A DNA stretch of 8,746 bases from UKL13-2 sp044228625 (GCA_044228625.1 JBGAUM010000133.1:1-8746); one strand, 5' to 3'; positions 1-6,810 are shown, counted from the stretch's first letter. Notes: generated from the letters alone by a model not told the origin. A program made the numbers and translations.

Positions 1-771
1 CTTTGGGTCTAACGAAATGATCAGTTGGCGCGCATGTCTCAGTTCTTCATCGGAACAGCGAAGCAGGCGTTTCAAGCGTGTGAAATCGCGCTGGCCAAGC
101 GTATCCAGGTGATTTGCAACAATCTGCTGGGCCAGTCCAGAACCCGGAGTTCCCGGGTCCAAGGATTTGAGTTGAATTTGCAAGCACTCGGAAAGTGTGC
201 GCGCGCCCACCCCTGTGGGCTCAAGATTTTGCACATAGCGCAATGCAATATTGAATTCTTCAGCCGGGAATTCAATGTCCTTTGGCATCAGCGCCAAAAT
301 TTCTTCTTGGGATGCGACCAGATATCCATCGTCATCGACGTGTGCAACAATCATCATTGCGCAGTGGCGATCCTTTGCGGAAAGTGTGGTCAGTGCAAGC
401 TGACCTAGCAAGTGCTCCTGCAAAGTTGATTCAGCGGCCGTTGAATTTCCAGAGTCGCGCTCATCGTCGTCATCGTGCGACCCGGACGAAGCTGATGGCC
501 ATGCATCGTCCAAGGCCTGGCTTGCAGATTGGTCACCGGTATTGCTCGAGTCTGCCTCAACCAGTTCTTGTGCAGGCGGGCTCTCAATCGTGGGGGAGGC
601 CTCTTCAGGCGTCCACTCGTCAGTGCGTTCGAGCAGCGGATTCTCGAGCAAATATCGCTCGATTTCCTGATGAAGTTCCATCGTCGACAGCTGCAGGAGC
701 TTGATCGACTGTTGCAGCTGGGGCGTCAGCGTGAGGTGCTGCGACAGCTTGAGCTGAAGGCTTTGTTTCAT
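1..771 (-). CDS. rpoN: RNA polymerase sigma-54 factor RpoN, N-terminal part (cut by window edge)
   Basis: Reading the minus strand from the ATG at 771 gives 257 open codons that run off the left edge, so the 3' half is missing. The protein begins MKQSLQLKLSQHLTLTPQLQ, the glutamine- and leucine-rich activator-interacting region I of sigma-54 (about residues 1-50, including the conserved 'ENPLLE' block near 43-48). Next comes a low-complexity acidic linker (region II, about 50-110, with a DDDDER run near 100-105). The start of the core-binding domain follows (about 115-257, with 'DDDGYL' and 'LEPTGVGARTLSECL' blocks). The HTH and RpoN box that read the -24/-12 promoter lie outside the window. 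Sigma-54 directs transcription that needs enhancer-binding ATPases, for example at nitrogen and pilus genes. The gene starts 26 nt after the lptB stop, a common arrangement in beta- and gammaproteobacteria, and is probably cotranscribed with lptB. Its ribosome binding site is weak. Confidence 0.96.
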   Translation of the reverse strand, partial: MKQSLQLKLSQHLTLTPQLQQSIKLLQLSTMELHQEIERYLLENPLLERTDEWTPEEASPTIESPPAQELVEADSSNTGDQSASQALDDAWPSASSGSHDDDDERDSGNSTAAESTLQEHLLGQLALTTLSAKDRHCAMMIVAHVDDDGYLVASQEEILALMPKDIEFPAEEFNIALRYVQNLEPTGVGARTLSECLQIQLKSLDPGTPGSGLAQQIVANHLDTLGQRDFTRLKRLLRCSDEELRHARQLIISLDPK

Positions 772-797
772 GCTGGAGATTCATCGCCGCCTGAACA

Positions 798-1589
798 TTA
801 CAGCCGGAAGTTTTCTCCCAAGTAGACCTTGCGGACGCTTTCATTATAAATGATTTCATTTGGCTGCCCGAAAGCCAGGACGGTGCCCTGATTGATGATG
901 TAGGCATGGTCGCAGATACCCAATGTCTCTCTGACATTGTGGTCGGTGATCAACACTCCAATCCCTCGATTCTTGAGAAAGCGGATAATGCCCTGAATAT
1001 CAATAACTGCAATCGGATCGACGCCTGCAAATGGCTCGTCAAGCAAGACAAACCGCGGGTTTGCGGCTAGCGCTCGTGCAATTTCTACACGCCGCCGCTC
1101 GCCGCCTGAGAGGCTGATCGACGGTGCATTCTTCAAATGGCTGATGTGAAGCTCACCCATCAGGGCGTTGCACTTCACGTCAACATCTTCTTCACTGAGA
1201 CCCTGGAGTTCGAGCACCGCAGCAATGTTCTCCGCGACCGTCAGCTTGCGGAAGATCGAAGCCTCTTGGGGCAAGTACGCAATTCCCAGGCGGGACCTCC
1301 TGAAAATCGGCATATGCGTGACATCTTTGCCATCGACGCTGATGTGTCCGCCGTCTGCCGGAACCAGCCCAACCATCATGTAAAAGCAGGTCGTTTTTCC
1401 CGCTCCGTTGGGTCCCAGCAAGCCGACGACCTCGCCGCTCCGCAACGACATGGACACGTCACTGACGACAACGCGTCGTCCGTAGATCTTGCGCAACCCG
1501 CTTGCAACAAGTTCGCTCGTCGGCAATGCCGCGGTTGGCGCATGGCCGGCACCGTCCTGAGTGTCTGCCTGGGGGTCCAATCCGTTCAC
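798..1589 (-). CDS. lptB: LPS export ABC transporter ATPase LptB
   Basis: This is the cytoplasmic ATPase that powers lipopolysaccharide extraction from the inner membrane by LptB2FG. All ABC ATPase motifs are intact in the 263-residue product: Walker A GPNGAGKT (59-66), Q-loop YLPQEAS (Q108), signature LSGGE (160-164), Walker B FVLLDE (180-185), D-loop GVD (189-191) and H-loop H217. The family-typical stretches 'GERRRVEIARALAANPRF', 'DEPFAGVDP' and the 'YLGENFRL' C-terminus separate it from branched-amino-acid LivG/LivF ATPases. The start is GTG at 1589, overlapping the lptA stop as GTGA, which implies translational coupling; no good Shine-Dalgarno sequence is visible. The first roughly 26 residues are a Gly/Ala/Pro-rich extension ahead of the usual ABC start ('LVASGLRKIYGRR'), which makes the protein about 22 residues longer than E. 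coli LptB (241). A later start is possible, but no convincing in-frame start codon with a ribosome binding site was seen. Confidence 0.97.
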   Translation of the reverse strand: MNGLDPQADTQDGAGHAPTAALPTSELVASGLRKIYGRRVVVSDVSMSLRSGEVVGLLGPNGAGKTTCFYMMVGLVPADGGHISVDGKDVTHMPIFRRSRLGIAYLPQEASIFRKLTVAENIAAVLELQGLSEEDVDVKCNALMGELHISHLKNAPSISLSGGERRRVEIARALAANPRFVLLDEPFAGVDPIAVIDIQGIIRFLKNRGIGVLITDHNVRETLGICDHAYIINQGTVLAFGQPNEIIYNESVRKVYLGENFRL

Positions 1590-2164
1590 TTGTCGCGCCG
1601 GGCTTTCTCGGTTCCAGCTTTCTTATCGTTGGTTCGAGGGATCAGTGAAAAATACACGTCTTGTCCGGCCTCGGTTGGTGCTGCCTTGGTGCCGGGCAAT
1701 TGGCCGCTTGCTCTTAGAACCTCAGTGGCAGAGTTGTAATAGATGTATTCGCCCCTCAATTCGTCAGTTCCGTTTTTCAACCGCGCGTTTGAAAACAATT
1801 GAAGGATGTCGGTCGCGTCGTCGAATTCCGCGCGGTCCGCAAATCCTTCCATGAATTCGTTCGTACCCTCTCTCCTTTGCCGAAAGGTTACTGGCTTTCC
1901 CGCTGCCCCGAATAACTGTGCAGACCGATTTCCCTGCTCGTCCTCTTTGACAACCATTCTTTCTGCAACCAGCCGCATGGTGCCCTGGGTCAATGTCGCA
2001 TTGCCGCGAAGTTCGTAAGTCTTGTTCACCTGGTCAATCGTCACGTCAAGCGCACGAATTTCAATCGGCTGGTTCCGGTCCGCCTGTTCTGCGTGCGCCA
2101 AGCCGGCAAGATTGCCAACGCCCAACACGCCGCAAAAAAGCAGGGCGACATGGTGCACGTGCAT
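1586..2164 (-). CDS. lptA: LPS transport periplasmic protein LptA
   Basis: The product has 192 residues. It opens with a hydrophobic signal peptide (about 1-25, cleavage likely after AHA) and continues into an OstA/LptA beta-jellyroll domain (about 33-155). The repeated beta-strand style is typical: 'IEIRALDVTIDQ', 'YELRGNATLTQGTMRLVAERMVV', 'FADRAEFDDATDILQLFSNARLKNGTDELRGEYIYYN'-like blocks with conserved GNA, ERM and NARL spots. LptA forms the periplasmic bridge carrying LPS from LptC to LptD. A charged Lys/Arg tail (about 173-192) follows the fold. The gene begins 1 nt after lptC, with a strong AGGAGA ribosome binding site inside the lptC end, and its stop overlaps the lptB GTG start. Identification is by fold-typical sequence plus the lptC-lptA-lptB order. 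I see nothing broken. Confidence 0.94.
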   Translation of the reverse strand: MHVHHVALLFCGVLGVGNLAGLAHAEQADRNQPIEIRALDVTIDQVNKTYELRGNATLTQGTMRLVAERMVVKEDEQGNRSAQLFGAAGKPVTFRQRREGTNEFMEGFADRAEFDDATDILQLFSNARLKNGTDELRGEYIYYNSATEVLRASGQLPGTKAAPTEAGQDVYFSLIPRTNDKKAGTEKARRDK

Positions 2165-2165
2165 G

Positions 2166-2765
2166 CTATCTCCTCATCCGTTCAAAAGTAGCGACCGCGT
2201 TCACCAAGCGAATCTTGCCCGAGTCCCCATCGAGCACCATCCGATCTGCGCTTGCGTGGCCGGAGGCGGAACTTAGTGTTACACCTTGATTTGCCTGGGC
2301 CAGCATTCTGTCGGGGTACAACACCATGTTTGGTGCATGCATTTGCGTGGCAGGCACTTTTTCCGTCACGGTGGACTCGGCGTCAACACCGCCTGTCAGT
2401 TCGACTTCCTCTTCGCCGCTAGGCCCGGTTCGCAACACTCCCGTTGGAGCCTTGGCGGTCAGTTGTGGCTTTCCCGGGAGATGGGACACAAAACGAATAT
2501 TGCTCGCCTGGGCCGATCCGTCGTCTGAATAGTGGATCAGGCTCGAGGCACTGACCGCGTATTGGACGCTTCCCTTGTTGTCAAGTTTGCGGGCGGAAAA
2601 GTTCTCGATGCTGACGTCCGGCAAATGGGGCCGCTTCCCGGAAATGGCCGCCGGAGGACTCCACAGGCCGATTGATGCCCAGTACGTGAACAACGCCATC
2701 ACGACAAGCGCAACCAGCGAAGGCCAATGGCGGGCGTACGATGGATTGACAGCGCGGATTTGCAT
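2166..2765 (-). CDS. lptC: LPS export protein LptC, single-pass inner-membrane anchor
   Basis: The product has 199 residues, with one N-terminal transmembrane helix (about 15-35, 'LVALVVMALFTYWASIGLW'). A periplasmic LptC/YrbK domain follows, with typical blocks 'LPDVSIENFSARKLDNKGSVQY' (split around 48-70) and 'LTGGVDAES' (about 123-131). LptC receives LPS from LptB2FG and hands it to LptA. The ATG at 2765 is well fixed because an in-frame TGA lies two codons upstream. Its Shine-Dalgarno sequence is weak. The gene starts 36 nt after the dsbD-like gene, with no terminator between, so cotranscription is likely. In many proteobacteria kdsC or a kdsD/kdsC pair precedes lptC; here a thiol-disulfide reductase gene occupies that place. 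LptC is poorly conserved, so the call leans on topology, motifs and position. Confidence 0.92.
   Translation of the reverse strand: MQIRAVNPSYARHWPSLVALVVMALFTYWASIGLWSPPAAISGKRPHLPDVSIENFSARKLDNKGSVQYAVSASSLIHYSDDGSAQASNIRFVSHLPGKPQLTAKAPTGVLRTGPSGEEEVELTGGVDAESTVTEKVPATQMHAPNMVLYPDRMLAQANQGVTLSSASGHASADRMVLDGDSGKIRLVNAVATFERMRR
2169..2174 (-). promoter_or_regulatory. Ribosome binding site of lptA inside lptC
   Basis: On the minus strand AGGAGA lies 4 nt upstream of the lptA ATG and overlaps the last codons of lptC (Arg-Met-Arg-Arg-stop). This supports the lptA start and coupling of lptA translation to lptC. Confidence 0.8.
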
Positions 2766-2801
2766 CAGTCAAGTCTAACAGTGGATCGAAGAGGTCGCGT
2801 G

Positions 2802-4898
2802 TCAGGAATTCGAGAGCGCGGCAAGCACCAAGTCCGGCGTCAGGATTTCCGGCAATATCTTTGGAGCGCCGCCCGCCGGGTAATAAACATACAGCGGGAC
2901 GCCATTGCGCCCGAATTCAGCCAACGCTTTGGTGATTTCCGGATCTTGGCGCGACCAGTCTGCGCGGACCAGTTTGACGCCGAGCATCTTCATGCGTTCT
3001 TGGACTCTGGGATCCTGCAGGGTCGTCTTTTTGTTCACCTGACAGGTGATGCACCATGTCGCGGTGAAATCCATGAAAACGGGGTTACCCTCGGAAACAA
3101 ATTTCTTGACCTCGGCCGCGTTATACGGAATCCACTGATCGGAAGCACCCTTTGGCATGCCGGGATTCGCTCGCAAGTCAGGTGCCGCCGGCCAAGCGAC
3201 AAACAGACCCAAAATCCCCAATCCAATGGCCACGGCCATGGAAAGCGCCGGCTTGGCGACTTGCCAACGGCCGTAAGCCCATGCAGCCAAAGCAATGATC
3301 ACCAGGCCCGCCAGAGCGTGTGCGACACCGTCATTGCCAATTTGAGACCCAAGCACCCATATCAGCCATACGATGGTTGCCAATAGGGGAAAAGCCATCA
3401 CTTGCTTCAAGATTTCCATCCAGCGCCCTGGCCTTGGCAAATGTGAAAGCAATTTGGGGTTAAGGCAAAGAAGCAAAACCGGCAGCGCCATTCCCGCGCC
3501 GATTGCCGTGAAAACCATCATCGAGGTCAATGTAGGTTGAGACAGCGTGTAACCCAGTGCAGCACCCATGAATGGTGCGGTACAGGGCGTCGCCACCAAT
3601 GTGGCCAGCACACCCGTCAACAACGCAGCACGGGTGCCTGCAGAGGATTCCTGCTGTTTCACGGCCAACTGCTGGAGACTCTGGCCCCACTCAAAGCAGC
3701 CGAGCAAGTTTAGGGACAAGAGAAACAGGGCGCTCAGCAAAACGACAAACTCAGGCGATTGCAATTGGAATCCCCACCCAATGGCATGTCCTGCAGCTTT
3801 CAAGGCGAGCAAAATCAAAGAAAGCGCCCAAAAGGACACCACCACGCCGAGGGCATAAAACCAGCCCTGCGTGCGAAGTTGCTTTGCGTCACCGTGCGCA
3901 TGGTTGGCAAACTGCATGACTTTGATGCCCAGCACCGGAAACACGCAGGGCATCAAATTGAGCAATAAGCCTCCCGCCGCACCGAGCAGCAGGGCCATCG
4001 CCAATCCCAAGGTCGCCGCGGTGTCGGCGACTTGGCCTGCAGTTGCCGGTGTGACGGCCCCCCGGATGGCGGAAACTTCAATCGCTTTTCCGCCGCCGGG
4101 TTGGCGCCATCCCGCCTCGGAGACGAGGATTCCCTCGACGGTTTTGGGTTCCGCCAGAGGAGGGTCTGCCAGACTTGCTGACAGGGTGATCGCACGATCT
4201 GAGCCAACGTGCGTCTGCGGCGCAGCCGGTGAAACGAGGCCTTCTGCGTACGGAAAGAATGTAACCGCATCACCGCCGGGAAGCGCAGCTGCCTGAAGGT
4301 GCAGTTTCCCGCCCTTGATGTCAAACAACGCTGGTGGACCTTTCCGAGGCAACGCATCAATGGTCGAAACAAACGCGCCCTCGAATTTGGATTGCTTTTG
4401 GGGGGCTGTGCTTGCGCCAATCGAGAGGGTAAGGTCTGCGGATTCTGGAATGCAAACGTCGCTGCAGACAAGCCATTCTGTCTTTGCGCGCAATTCAGCC
4501 TTTTTCCCAACCGGCCAATCCTTGGGCGTAGCAATCTTGACCAAATGAAGCACCTCGCCCTCGTATCCAAAGTTCATCAGGGGGCCGAGTGGCAAGCGCT
4601 TCGGATAAGGCCATTCGATGCTTCCAGCCGAGAAGCCGGCCGGCAAGCGCCAGTCAAGCTTTGTGGGCAAACCTGAGTCGCCCGGATTGCGCCAATAGGT
4701 GTGCCAGTGCTCTTTGATTTTCAGCCGCAACGCGGCCTCAATGGGTTGGCCCGGGACAAAGCCCTCGGTGCGAGAAATCAGCTCGGCCTCGACGTGGGGT
4801 GTCCGGACGGCTTGCGCAACTGAATCGCCTGAAACCGTGGCGAACAATGTCGCCATTATCGAGGCAATCGCGCCCCCAACTCTAAACCCAAACACCAT
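2802..4898 (-). CDS. dsbD: DsbD/ScsB-type membrane thiol:disulfide interchange protein
   Basis: The 698-residue product passes electrons from cytoplasmic thioredoxin across the inner membrane to periplasmic partners. Visible in order: a signal peptide (1-30, AQA end); an N-terminal periplasmic domain (about 35-280) with the paired cysteines of 'WLVCSDVCIPES' (C145, C149); and a hydrophobic DsbD/CcdA core (about 295-570) whose two redox cysteines sit in 'NLMPCVFPVLG' (C318) and 'VATPCTAPFMG' (C439). The C-terminal thioredoxin domain (about 585-698) carries the active site WCITC (C616, C619) and a cis-proline in 'NGVPLY' (P668). All six expected redox cysteines are present. The CxxxC N-terminal domain resembles the ScsB-like subgroup (COG4233 plus COG4232) more than classical E. 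coli DsbD (about 565 residues), so the partner may differ from DsbC/CcmG. The ATG at 4898 has a weak ribosome binding site. The gene lies 96 nt after a tRNA and 36 nt before lptC. Confidence 0.93.
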   Translation of the reverse strand: MVFGFRVGGAIASIMATLFATVSGDSVAQAVRTPHVEAELISRTEGFVPGQPIEAALRLKIKEHWHTYWRNPGDSGLPTKLDWRLPAGFSAGSIEWPYPKRLPLGPLMNFGYEGEVLHLVKIATPKDWPVGKKAELRAKTEWLVCSDVCIPESADLTLSIGASTAPQKQSKFEGAFVSTIDALPRKGPPALFDIKGGKLHLQAAALPGGDAVTFFPYAEGLVSPAAPQTHVGSDRAITLSASLADPPLAEPKTVEGILVSEAGWRQPGGGKAIEVSAIRGAVTPATAGQVADTAATLGLAMALLLGAAGGLLLNLMPCVFPVLGIKVMQFANHAHGDAKQLRTQGWFYALGVVVSFWALSLILLALKAAGHAIGWGFQLQSPEFVVLLSALFLLSLNLLGCFEWGQSLQQLAVKQQESSAGTRAALLTGVLATLVATPCTAPFMGAALGYTLSQPTLTSMMVFTAIGAGMALPVLLLCLNPKLLSHLPRPGRWMEILKQVMAFPLLATIVWLIWVLGSQIGNDGVAHALAGLVIIALAAWAYGRWQVAKPALSMAVAIGLGILGLFVAWPAAPDLRANPGMPKGASDQWIPYNAAEVKKFVSEGNPVFMDFTATWCITCQVNKKTTLQDPRVQERMKMLGVKLVRADWSRQDPEITKALAEFGRNGVPLYVYYPAGGAPKILPEILTPDLVLAALSNS

Positions 4899-4994
4899 GA
4901 CATTTGCCCGGCAATTGAATATGGCAATTTGACCTGCGCACGGCCTGCGAGTTTCCCGAATTGAATATCCAGTGCTCCCTGGGGCCGCGGATGA
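4899..4994 (-). other. Spacer between tRNA-Thr(TGT) and the dsbD-like gene
   Basis: This 96-nt spacer shows no hairpin followed by a U-run, so I see no intrinsic terminator after the tRNAs. The dsbD-like gene may be read from the tRNA promoter. The 10-mer AATTGAATAT occurs twice (4913-4922 and 4959-4968) in the same orientation. No convincing -35/-10 pair was found, although the AT-rich ATATTCAATT copies could contribute a weak -10. Confidence 0.4.
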
Positions 4995-5069
4995 TGGTGC
5001 CCACAGTCTGATTTGAACAGACGACCTACCGCTTACAAGGCGGTTGCTCTACCCCTGAGCTATGCGGGC
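4995..5069 (-). tRNA. thrT(TGT): tRNA-Thr, anticodon TGT
   Basis: A complete 75-nt cloverleaf folds by hand. The acceptor stem GCCCGCA pairs with TGTGGGC (one G-U). The D arm is GCTC/GAGC with a 7-nt loop, the anticodon stem ACCGC/GCGGT encloses loop CTTGTAA (anticodon TGT, reading ACA and probably other ACN codons), the variable loop is AGGTC, and the T arm is GTCTG/CAGAC with loop TTCAAAT. The discriminator base is A and the CCA is encoded. It is the second of two tandem threonine tRNAs on this strand, 40 nt after the first, and is probably cut from the same precursor. Confidence 0.96.
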
Positions 5070-5081
5070 CGTGGAGGTGGA

Positions 5082-5198
<117 letters not shown>

Positions 5199-5205
5199 AT
5201 TCGCT

Positions 5206-5234
5206 ATTATAAATTAGCGACACGTGATTGCCAA
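5206..5234 (-). promoter_or_regulatory. Sigma-70 promoter of the threonine tRNA operon
   Basis: On the minus strand a -35 box TTGGCA (5229-5234) and a perfect -10 box TATAAT (5206-5211) are separated by exactly 17 bp. Transcription should start near 5199, giving a leader of about 14 nt before tRNA-Thr(CGT). The -10 box lies inside a dyad, TCGCTA (5201-5206) and TAGCGA (5215-5220). This near-consensus layout suits a highly expressed stable-RNA gene. Confidence 0.88.
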
Positions 5235-5363
5235 GCGACGAATTTTCGGTTGAATGGGTCATCAAGCGGGTACCGCCCACTCCGGAAATGCAGCCGCTTG
5301 TCGCGTTAGCGTGGATTTCGACATGATCATGATCTACATTGGGAACAGCCGAAAGGGACTCGA
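5235..5363 (+). other. Leader region upstream of the pilin operon
   Basis: This non-coding stretch between the divergent tRNA promoter and the pilin gene must hold the promoter of the pilus operon, but no near-consensus sigma-70 pair is visible. A weak sigma-54-like GG-N10-GC pattern sits at 5284-5297. A 10-bp palindrome GATCATGATC (5325-5334) lies about 30 nt before the pilin start. Confidence 0.4.
5352..5358 (+). promoter_or_regulatory. Ribosome binding site of the pilin gene
   Basis: AAAGGGA lies 5 nt upstream of the ATG at 5364. It supports that start, which gives a 14-residue prepilin leader. Confidence 0.6.
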
Positions 5364-5834
5364 ATGCAAATTGCCAAGAAACTGAAACCATCCAAAGCGA
5401 CCGGCTTTACATTGATTGAAATGATGATTGTCGTTGCGATCATCGGCATTCTGGCGGCGGTGGCAATTCCTGCCTACAACGGCTACGTGCAGCGCGGAAA
5501 GATCACCGAGGCAACAGCGGGTCTTGGAGATTTCCGTGTGAAGCTCGAACAATACTACTTGGACAACCGGAATTACGGTCCGACCAAGGGGGGGGATTGC
5601 GGAAAGATACCGGCGGACGGAAAGTACTTTGACTTTACCTGCACGGTGGACGCAGCTGATGACGGCAAGTACGTGTTGAAGGCCGTGAATCTTGGATCAG
5701 CCGGAATGGGTTCCGCTGGAGATTTCGAATACCAGATCAACCAGGACGGTACCAAGTCAACTATCAAGGCTTGGGGGGTGACCCCGTCGAGCGGCGCCGG
5801 ATGCTGGGTCGATCGGAAAGGCGGATCGTGTTAG
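5364..5834 (+). CDS. pilE: Type IV prepilin, PilE family
   Basis: The 156-residue product has a basic leader (1-14, ending KATG) and the prepilin peptidase site G14|F15, followed by 'FTLIEMMIVVAIIGILAAVA', the classic N-methylated pilin helix with Glu at +5 (E19). The globular part begins 'YNGYVQRGKITEATAGL' (38-54) and carries four cysteines (C79, C93, C147, C156), the last two enclosing a C-terminal loop. The mature length of 142 is normal for a type IVa pilin. The 'RGKITEATAGLGDFRVKLEQYYLDNRNYG'-type region (split around 44-72) resembles the PilE pilins of Burkholderiales, usually minor subunits. A major-subunit role cannot be excluded from sequence. The gene heads the minor-pilin operon and its stop overlaps the proposed GTG start of fimT. 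Confidence 0.9.
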   Translation: MQIAKKLKPSKATGFTLIEMMIVVAIIGILAAVAIPAYNGYVQRGKITEATAGLGDFRVKLEQYYLDNRNYGPTKGGDCGKIPADGKYFDFTCTVDAADDGKYVLKAVNLGSAGMGSAGDFEYQINQDGTKSTIKAWGVTPSSGAGCWVDRKGGSC

Positions 5835-6418
5835 GAGGCCAACACGTTCAGCGCGGCATGTCAATGATTGAAATCCTCATTGGCATTGCAATCATTGGTG
5901 TTTTGGCTGCAGTCGCCCTGCCTGCCATCGGCGACATGATGCGCAACATCAGGATTCGCAATGGGGCGGAGGCCGTCTTGAACGGCTTGCAGTTTGCCCG
6001 TGCGGAGGCAGTCAAGCAAAATCGCGTAGTCGCCTTCCAACTGACCGACGCATCGAATGCAAATTACCGGGTATGCGTTTGGGACATGGCCACCAACGAC
6101 TGCAGCGCCACTTTGCCGGACCTAAAGACTTTCTCCTCCGGTGATGGATCTTCGCGCGTAAGGGTTGCCGCGGATACAAGTTCGGCGGCGCCGTACAACG
6201 TCATGGCGGCAGGTGCGGGTGTGCCGGGAAGAGTCGGCTTTTCGGGTTTTGGACGGCTGACAAATCCTGGGACCGATTTGCAGCGTGTTGACGTGTTCGA
6301 TCCGACAGTTTCGGCTGCTGAACAGCGTCGCATGGTCATTTTGATATCTACGGGTGGGCAAGTCCGGCTCTGCGATCCGGCTGTTGCCCTTGCAAGCAAT
6401 CCGAGGGGGTGTGCATGA
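5828..6418 (+). CDS. fimT: Minor pilin FimT/FimU (GspH family)
   Basis: This pseudopilin-like minor subunit is expected in the pilus priming complex. The prepilin site is 'QRG|MSMIEILIGIAIIG', with Glu at +5 and Met rather than Phe at +1. The GspH/FimT domain follows, with 'NGAEAVLNGLQFARAEAVKQ' about 20-50 residues into the mature protein and a C-terminal 'RLCDPAVA...NPRGCA' tail whose cysteine pair is typical of this family. The open frame extends upstream to 5771, inside pilE, but a prepilin leader should be short. I chose GTG at 5828, which gives a 10-residue leader and 196 residues in total, has AAGG upstream and overlaps the pilE stop. ATG at 5801 (19-residue leader) is the alternative. 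A perfect AGGAGG at 5833-5838 points to neither. Confidence 0.85.
   Translation: MLGGQHVQRGMSMIEILIGIAIIGVLAAVALPAIGDMMRNIRIRNGAEAVLNGLQFARAEAVKQNRVVAFQLTDASNANYRVCVWDMATNDCSATLPDLKTFSSGDGSSRVRVAADTSSAAPYNVMAAGAGVPGRVGFSGFGRLTNPGTDLQRVDVFDPTVSAAEQRRMVILISTGGQVRLCDPAVALASNPRGCA
5833..5838 (+). promoter_or_regulatory. Perfect Shine-Dalgarno sequence near the fimT start
   Basis: AGGAGG overlaps the end of the pilE stop codon. Seven nt later, in the fimT frame, is GTT (5846-5848), which would give the leader x-QRG, a very common prepilin leader form. The next ATG (5858) is 19 nt away and would lie after the cleavage site. The motif is plain; which start codon it serves is unresolved. Confidence 0.5.
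6403..6409 (+). promoter_or_regulatory. Ribosome binding site of pilV
   Basis: GAGGGGG ends 5 nt before the ATG at 6415 and favours that codon over the in-frame GTG at 6409, which overlaps the motif. Confidence 0.6.
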
Positions 6419-6810
6419 CCGCCCAACATCACAGGCACCAAGAGGGATCCTCGTTGTTGGAGGCATTGGTTGCGATTCTCATATTTTCAATTGGAATCGT
6501 CGCCCTCATGGGGCTTCAGGCTGCCTCATTGAAAAACGTGGCGGATTCAAAATTTCGCGCCGACGCCTCTTTCCTGGCGAATCAACTCGTCGGTCAGATG
6601 TGGACCGACATTCCAAATTACAAAGACGGAAAGTATGCCGACGCCGGATACGACAAACGGAAGGAGTGGGATAGCGTGGTGACTGCGACACTGCCTGCGG
6701 CGTCCACCAAGGTTGACATGAACGGTACGATCGCAACCATTGTCATTTCTTGGCGGGCGGCTGGACAGGATGCGCACTCGTATAAGACAACTGTAAACAT
6801 TGTCGAATGA
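6415..6810 (+). CDS. pilV: Type IV pilus minor pilin PilV
   Basis: The 131-residue product has an 11-residue leader rich in His and Gln ending in QEG. The prepilin site is G11|S12, with mature N-terminus 'SSLLEALVAILIFSIGIVAL' and Glu at +5. The 'SLLEALVAILI...G..GLQAASLKN' pattern and the late 'ISWRAAGQDAHSY' block (near 112-124) are typical of PilV. It should be a low-abundance subunit of the priming/tip complex with FimT/U, PilW, PilX and PilY1, working in the inner membrane before assembly. The ATG overlaps the fimT stop as ATGA, and the stop overlaps the pilW start in the same way, which indicates translational coupling on both sides. The fold after the helix is short but within the family range. 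Confidence 0.9.
   Translation: MTAQHHRHQEGSSLLEALVAILIFSIGIVALMGLQAASLKNVADSKFRADASFLANQLVGQMWTDIPNYKDGKYADAGYDKRKEWDSVVTATLPAASTKVDMNGTIATIVISWRAAGQDAHSYKTTVNIVE

Noticed and set aside
282..704. Plus-strand open frames across 1-830 as separate genes
   Set aside because: They lie antisense to rpoN, have no recognisable domains or ribosome binding sites, and rpoN is clear on the other strand.
1137..1739. 200-codon plus-strand frame opposite lptB/lptA
   Set aside because: It is a shadow of the well-supported minus-strand lptB and lptA genes, with no family features.
2727..3386. 219-codon plus-strand frame opposite the end of the dsbD-like gene
   Set aside because: Antisense to the thioredoxin domain and the last membrane segments; its Arg/Gln/His-rich composition is typical of shadow translation.
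3953..4570. 205-codon minus-strand frame overlapping dsbD in another frame
   Set aside because: The dsbD frame is continuous with all redox motifs, so no frameshift or nested gene is needed.
4913..4968. Duplicated 10-mer AATTGAATAT before dsbD as a regulator binding pair
   Set aside because: Copies are short, AT-rich and 46 bp apart, with no symmetry or flanking similarity; chance is a sufficient explanation.
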